NCBI GenBank assembly: GCA_002376235.1
Contig: DFNX01000006.1
Coordinates: 124,001 to 188,000 of the forward strand
Reading direction: 5' to 3'
Length of the DNA: 64,000 bases
DNA from: Neorhizobium sp. UBA3556
GTDB taxonomy: Bacteria > Pseudomonadota > Alphaproteobacteria > Rhizobiales > Rhizobiaceae
Shown: positions 60,360 to 64,000 of the stretch, piece after piece
Layout: every line of letters begins with the position of its first letter
Position numbering within the stretch: the first letter of the stretch is position 1
Made by a program: the position numbers and the translations under genes
Notes under the pieces: model-generated
Told to the model about the DNA's origin: nothing
Seen by the model: the letters and a program-made list of their open reading frames with translations, nothing else
Database searches by the model: none

Positions 60360-61405
60360 CAGATCCCCGTTACTCCAGCGAAAGCCTGCTCACGTTCGCC
60401 CAATCGCTTTTTGCGACGGCCGGTCTTGAAGACGACAAGGCGAAGGCTGTGGCCACCTATCTCGTCGAAGCGGACCTGATGGGCCACTCGACACACGGTC
60501 TGGCGCTTGCCGGCTGGTACCTGCAAGGCATCGCCGACGGCATCGTGACCAAGGCGGGAAGCTATGAGACGGTCAGCGATCGCGGACCATCGGTCTGCTG
60601 GAACGGCAATCGCCTGCCGGGAGCATGGTTGACCTCTGAGGCCGTAAAACTTGCCGTGGAGCGGGCAGGGGAGTTCGGCACGTCGACGGTCGTGATCGGC
60701 AACAGCCATCATATCGGCGCGCTCGCCGCCTATCTGCCGATTGCTACGGAAAAGGGAATGCTGGTCTCGATCGCGTCCTCGTCGCCCTCGGGTGCGCAGG
60801 TTGCTCCCTTCGGCGGGCTCAAGGGCGTCTACACGCCGGACCCGGTCGCGCATGGCATCCCGACACCGGGCGACCCGATCCTGATCGACATTTCCGCCTC
60901 GATCACCACGGTCAACATGGCCCAGCGCCTGATCCGCGAGGGTCGGCAATACGAGGCCGACTGGCTGATGGATGCAGAGGGCAACCCGTCGCGTGACCCG
61001 AAAGTGCTTGAAGCAGGCGGCACGCTTCTGCCGACCGGCGGCATCGACCATGGGCAGAAGGGGTACGGCATGGCGCTTATCGCCGAAGCGATCACCCAGG
61101 GACTTGCCGGTTATGGCCGGGCCGACTCCCCTAAGGGCACCAATGCCGCCGTGACTGTGCAGGTCTGGGATCCCGAAGCCTTCGGCGGCAAGGACGCCTT
61201 CCTGCGCCAGACCGGCTGGCTCGCCGATACCTGCCACGCCAATCCACCCCGGCCGGGCGTCAAGAAAGTGCGATTGCCAGGTGAGGCGGCGATGTCTCGC
61301 AAGCGAAGCGCGGTGGAAACAGGCGTCGTTCTTTATCCGAGCATCATGGATTCGCTGCTGCCGCATGCCGAACGTCTCGGCGTTGATGTTCCGAAGCCTT
61401 TGTGA
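60356..61405 (+). CDS. Malate/L-lactate dehydrogenase family oxidoreductase
   Basis: A 349-residue NAD(P)-dependent enzyme of the Ldh_2 family (which includes ureidoglycolate, sulfolactate, 2,3-diketogulonate and piperideine-2-carboxylate reductases). The family's conserved segments are MGHSTHGLALAGWYL, VIGNSHHIGALAAYL with the catalytic His, and GGIDHGQKGYGMALIAEA. GGAGG lies upstream and the start overlaps the previous stop. It likely oxidises an L-2-hydroxy acid or reduces a 2-keto or cyclic imino acid of the same pathway. Confidence 0.88.
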   Translation: MTDPRYSSESLLTFAQSLFATAGLEDDKAKAVATYLVEADLMGHSTHGLALAGWYLQGIADGIVTKAGSYETVSDRGPSVCWNGNRLPGAWLTSEAVKLAVERAGEFGTSTVVIGNSHHIGALAAYLPIATEKGMLVSIASSSPSGAQVAPFGGLKGVYTPDPVAHGIPTPGDPILIDISASITTVNMAQRLIREGRQYEADWLMDAEGNPSRDPKVLEAGGTLLPTGGIDHGQKGYGMALIAEAITQGLAGYGRADSPKGTNAAVTVQVWDPEAFGGKDAFLRQTGWLADTCHANPPRPGVKKVRLPGEAAMSRKRSAVETGVVLYPSIMDSLLPHAERLGVDVPKPL

Positions 61406-61481
61406 TGCCTACTGGCCGATGACGGGCAGAAAGACCTGTCATGGACCAGCACTGATACCTTGAACAATCCGGAGACGATGA

Positions 61482-62249
61482 ATGAGCAATAGTGAGCCAG
61501 CAGTTTTCGATACCCAGTCGCTCGCCGATAGCCTGTATGTGTTACGTGCCGCAGGTTGGGCGCAAGCAACAGCGGAATTCTCCGCTCCTCAAGATCTGGC
61601 CACTGCGATGAAGGCACAGCAGGCGCTTGCCTTGCGGGAAGGTGCGACGCGCAATGCCTGGAAAGTAGCGATGTCTCCCGACAAACATGCCGTCGTCGCG
61701 CCGCTGCACCCTTATGTTGAAACGGCGCGAGACACAGAGCTTCCTTACCTTGCGGGCATGAAATTCGAGGTGGAAATCGCCGTGCGCCTTGGCCGGACAC
61801 TGCCCGTCAAAGCCGCTCCCTATTCCCGCGAAGAGATCCTTGATGCGGTTTCGGAGGCTTATCTCGGGGCGGAACTCCTGTCGTCTGCAATCGAGGAAAG
61901 CGGAAAACTGTCTTTCCCGCTTTACGTCGCAGATCGTATCGGGAATTGCGGATATGCGCTTGGCCCTGCCGTCCCGAAAACCTTCATCGATACGATTGGA
62001 GAAGCCGAGCTTAAGGTCATTCAGGGCTCCACCTCAATCTATCAGGGACCGGCCAAACACCCGGTCGGTGATGTTCTCGCCTGGCTGTTAGCCTACGCCA
62101 ATGACACTACCCGTCCGGCCAATTCGCTCGAAGCAGGCATGCTTGTCACGACCGGCGCGCTTTCCGGCGCTATGCCTTTGCCGGGACCGGGCAAGGTCGA
62201 GGTCCTGCTGGCCGGAAGATATGCGCTGAATGTCGCGCTCGTTGCATGA
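61482..62249 (+). CDS. 2-keto-4-pentenoate hydratase-family protein
   Basis: A 255-residue protein of the MhpD/FAH superfamily. Metal-ligand-type residues occur in GMKFEVEIAVRLG (two Glu) and EAYLGAELLSSAIEES; VGDVLAWLLAYAN and GMLVTTGALSGAMPLPGPG are characteristic of the MhpD group. GGAGACGATGA precedes the ATG. Codon use is slightly less GC-biased than in the flanking genes. It closes the operon at a 76-base gap after the Ldh_2 gene and may hydrate or decarboxylate an unsaturated 2-keto acid. Confidence 0.82.
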   Translation: MSNSEPAVFDTQSLADSLYVLRAAGWAQATAEFSAPQDLATAMKAQQALALREGATRNAWKVAMSPDKHAVVAPLHPYVETARDTELPYLAGMKFEVEIAVRLGRTLPVKAAPYSREEILDAVSEAYLGAELLSSAIEESGKLSFPLYVADRIGNCGYALGPAVPKTFIDTIGEAELKVIQGSTSIYQGPAKHPVGDVLAWLLAYANDTTRPANSLEAGMLVTTGALSGAMPLPGPGKVEVLLAGRYALNVALVA

Positions 62250-62444
62250 AGCGCGGGCGCTGAAGGCGCCCCTGTTCCAGCTCGCGATCTCTAAATTCCG
62301 GCCACGCCGGTCAAAACAATGTCCAAGGCACAAAGGCTGCCTTGGTCTCCCTCCGGTAAATTCGTCTCCAATAACGAGATTTATCAGTGGGAGTACTGCC
62401 ATCCATCATGACAGCAGCCTCCCGATCAGGAGGACGAAAACGAG

Positions 62445-63593
62445 ATGGCATTTCGACTGTGTTTCCCAAAAATCAACATCAGCGGTGCCGGCAGTCTGGC
62501 AGAGGTTCCCGGTGAGCTTGCCGCACGCGGATTGAAGCGGCCGGTCATCATCACTGACGAGACGCTGGTCAAGTTCGGGCTCGTTGCTCCGCTTCTTGAA
62601 GGCCTGAAAGCCAAGGGTATCGAAGCCTTTGTTTATGACGGCGTCGTCCCCAACCCGACCGTTCCGGTCGTCGAAGCCGCCTACAAGGTTTTCGTCGACA
62701 ACAAGTGCGACGCCATTATCGGCGTTGGCGGCGGCAGCCCGATCGATACGGCGAAGGCCGTACGCATTCTTTCAGCCAATCCTGGCCCGATCACGCTTTA
62801 TGAAGGTGTCGGCAAGGTCGCCAAGCCGGGTGCCTTCCTTCTCGCGGTCAATACAACTGCTGGAACCGCCGCCGAAGTAACTTCCAATGCGGTCATCACC
62901 GATCCGGTTGCTCAGGTGAAGATGGTCATCATCGACGCCAATATCATACCGGATATCTCGGTCAACGATTCCGCCATGATGACCGGCATCCCGGCCGCAA
63001 CCACGGCTGCAACCGGCATGGACGCTCTTACCCATGCTATCGAGGCCTACGTTGCCAAGGGCGCACATGTCCTGACCGACTATGCGGCTCTTGAAGCAAT
63101 CCGCCTGATTTCGGCCTATCTGCCGCGCGCCGTCAAAGACGGCAAGGATCTCGAAGCCCGCGAGATGATGGCCTATGGTCAGTTCATCGCCGGTCTCGCC
63201 TTCAACAGCGCCGGTCTCGGTCTCGTCCATGCGATGGCCCACCAGCCGGGCGCCGTGAAAGATCTTCCGCACGGTGTTTGCAACGCAATCCTGATGCCGC
63301 TGGTCGAAGAGTTCAACCGCCCTTACGCGGTCGAGCGCTTTGCCCGTATTGCCGAAGCCATGGGGGTCGATATCAAGGGCCTGAGCACCGAGGATGCTTC
63401 CAAGGCTGCAATCAAGGCGATCCGCGATCTGTCTGCAACTGTCGGTATTCCAAGCGGTTTTGCGGAACTTGGCGTGACGGAAGAGGATTTTCCGCTCTGG
63501 GTCCAGAAGGCCCAGAAGGATCCTTGCGCACCGGGCAACCCGGTCGCCGCCACGGATGCGGACATTCTCGATCTCTACAAGAAAGCGCTCTGA
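62445..63593 (+). CDS. Iron-containing alcohol dehydrogenase (FucO/AdhB type)
   Basis: A 382-residue group III dehydrogenase. The NAD loop is GVGGGSPIDTAK; metal ligands are Asp in DISVND, then His in GMDALTHAIEAY and the two His of GLGLVHAMAHQPGAVKDLPHGVCNAIL. AGGAGG lies before ATG 62445. A 195-base gap separates it from the preceding operon, and a terminator follows, so it is probably a single-gene unit. It could handle a short-chain aldehyde such as glycolaldehyde or lactaldehyde; this is a guess from family. Confidence 0.9.
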   Translation: MAFRLCFPKINISGAGSLAEVPGELAARGLKRPVIITDETLVKFGLVAPLLEGLKAKGIEAFVYDGVVPNPTVPVVEAAYKVFVDNKCDAIIGVGGGSPIDTAKAVRILSANPGPITLYEGVGKVAKPGAFLLAVNTTAGTAAEVTSNAVITDPVAQVKMVIIDANIIPDISVNDSAMMTGIPAATTAATGMDALTHAIEAYVAKGAHVLTDYAALEAIRLISAYLPRAVKDGKDLEAREMMAYGQFIAGLAFNSAGLGLVHAMAHQPGAVKDLPHGVCNAILMPLVEEFNRPYAVERFARIAEAMGVDIKGLSTEDASKAAIKAIRDLSATVGIPSGFAELGVTEEDFPLWVQKAQKDPCAPGNPVAATDADILDLYKKAL

Positions 63594-63627
63594 TCTCAGG
63601 CGCAAGCCTGATCTTCCAGAACTACGG

Positions 63628-63653
63628 AGGCCCGCCTTTTCGGCGGGCCTTTT
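63628..63653 (+). terminator. Rho-independent terminator
   Basis: AGGCCCGCC pairs perfectly with GGCGGGCCT over a five-base loop and is followed by TTTT on the plus strand, 34 bases after the alcohol dehydrogenase stop. Confidence 0.88.
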
Positions 63654-63697
63654 CAATTTCGCGGAGATGCGGAGATATTGCCTGGAGCCTGTTCGGA

Positions 63698-64000
63698 TCA
63701 GGCGTGGTTCGGGCGCGGCATGCGGCGATACTCGCTCGGCGCCATCCCGGTCATCTTGCTGAAGCTGTAGGAAAAGTAGTTGCTGTCGTTGAAACCGCAG
63801 GAAAAGGCGATGTCGGTGACGCTGTCACTGGTCCCGCGCAGGGCACGCATGGCCTTGCTCAGTCTCAGCTTGACCAGATAGTTGTGCGGTGTCGTCGCCG
63901 TCGCCTCGCGAAATGCCCGGCTGAAGCTGCGTGAGGAATAGCCGAACCGCTGCGCGACACTTTCCAGGTCGATATCCTCGGTGCAATTGTGCCTGAGATA
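63698..64000 (-). CDS. AraC-family transcriptional regulator (partial)
   Basis: The last 100 residues of an AraC-type regulator; the N-terminal part lies beyond the right edge. Both helix-turn-helix motifs are present: VAQRFGYSSRSFSRAFREAT and the second in VTDIAFSCGFNDSNYFSYSFSK, with the closing GMAPSEYRRM. The gene points towards the alcohol dehydrogenase and converges on its terminator. Members with this arrangement (GlxA type) often carry a DJ-1/PfpI-like sensor domain, but that cannot be seen here. Confidence 0.9.
   Translation of the reverse strand, partial: YLRHNCTEDIDLESVAQRFGYSSRSFSRAFREATATTPHNYLVKLRLSKAMRALRGTSDSVTDIAFSCGFNDSNYFSYSFSKMTGMAPSEYRRMPRPNHA

Noticed and set aside
62255..62271. 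Hairpin GGGCGC-TGAAG-GCGCCC after the hydratase gene as a terminator
   Set aside because: The stem is only six bases and no T tract follows; it is too weak to list as a feature.
13..64000. tRNA, rRNA, CRISPR or insertion-sequence features
   Set aside because: I looked for tRNA-like cloverleaf ends, regular spaced repeats and transposase motifs and saw none; a covariance-model or IS search would be decisive.

Overview
The window looks like accessory DNA of an alphaproteobacterium of the Rhizobium/Agrobacterium group, probably from a large plasmid, chromid or catabolic island. The reasons are the high GC content, the density of ABC import operons, a DUF982 protein, an extragenic palindrome of a type common in Rhizobiales, and gene families typical of plant-associated bacteria. 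No replication, transfer, rRNA, tRNA, IS or CRISPR feature was seen. About 57 protein genes were found, two of them cut by the window edges.

Layout. 1-2040: end of a polar amino-acid ABC importer. 2277-2498: small orphan protein. 2587-10926: a compact operon (creatininase-family hydrolase, Dpp-type permeases, fused ATPase, PuuE-like deacetylase, SDR) facing a MarR regulator and the matching binding protein; two identical operator-like repeats lie between them. 11078-12646: DUF982 protein and a Cys/Met-metabolism PLP enzyme. 12866-18191: xylose importer xylHGF with XylR. 18395-25509: putative xylo-oligosaccharide importer with two tandem binding proteins, GH43 xylosidase and ATPase. 25532-28111: FtsX-type ABC pair with a histidine-rich loop and a DUF3299-like exported protein. 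28253-30007: phoA behind a Pho box. 30161-35525: a locus matching E. coli yjhFGHI (IclR, GntP transporter, xylonate-type dehydratase, DapA-type aldolase). 35888-36754: esterase. 36909-42779: surface-sugar genes (gmd, colD-like, fcl/colC-like, glycosyltransferases). 42961-49607: amino-acid-type importer, FAH hydrolase, UxaA-type dehydratase and a GntR regulator with two winged helices. 49751-62249: Fe-alcohol dehydrogenase, PdxA-like, sialidase-fold protein, a second Dpp importer, DapA-like lyase, two dehydrogenases and a hydratase. 62445-63593: a second Fe-alcohol dehydrogenase. The right edge cuts an AraC regulator.

How the genes work together. The dominant theme is uptake and oxidation of plant-derived sugars, acid sugars and amide or peptide-like compounds. 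The xylose, xyloside and xylonate modules together suggest use of hemicellulose, although no xylose isomerase, xylulokinase or xylose dehydrogenase is present here. Each catabolic island carries its own regulator and most have recognisable palindromes in the promoter. The sugar-nucleotide genes point to a 3,6-dideoxy-hexose, probably colitose, because the apparent aminotransferase has histidine where the cofactor lysine should be.

All functions are inferred from sequence reading alone; substrates of the transporters are not proven.
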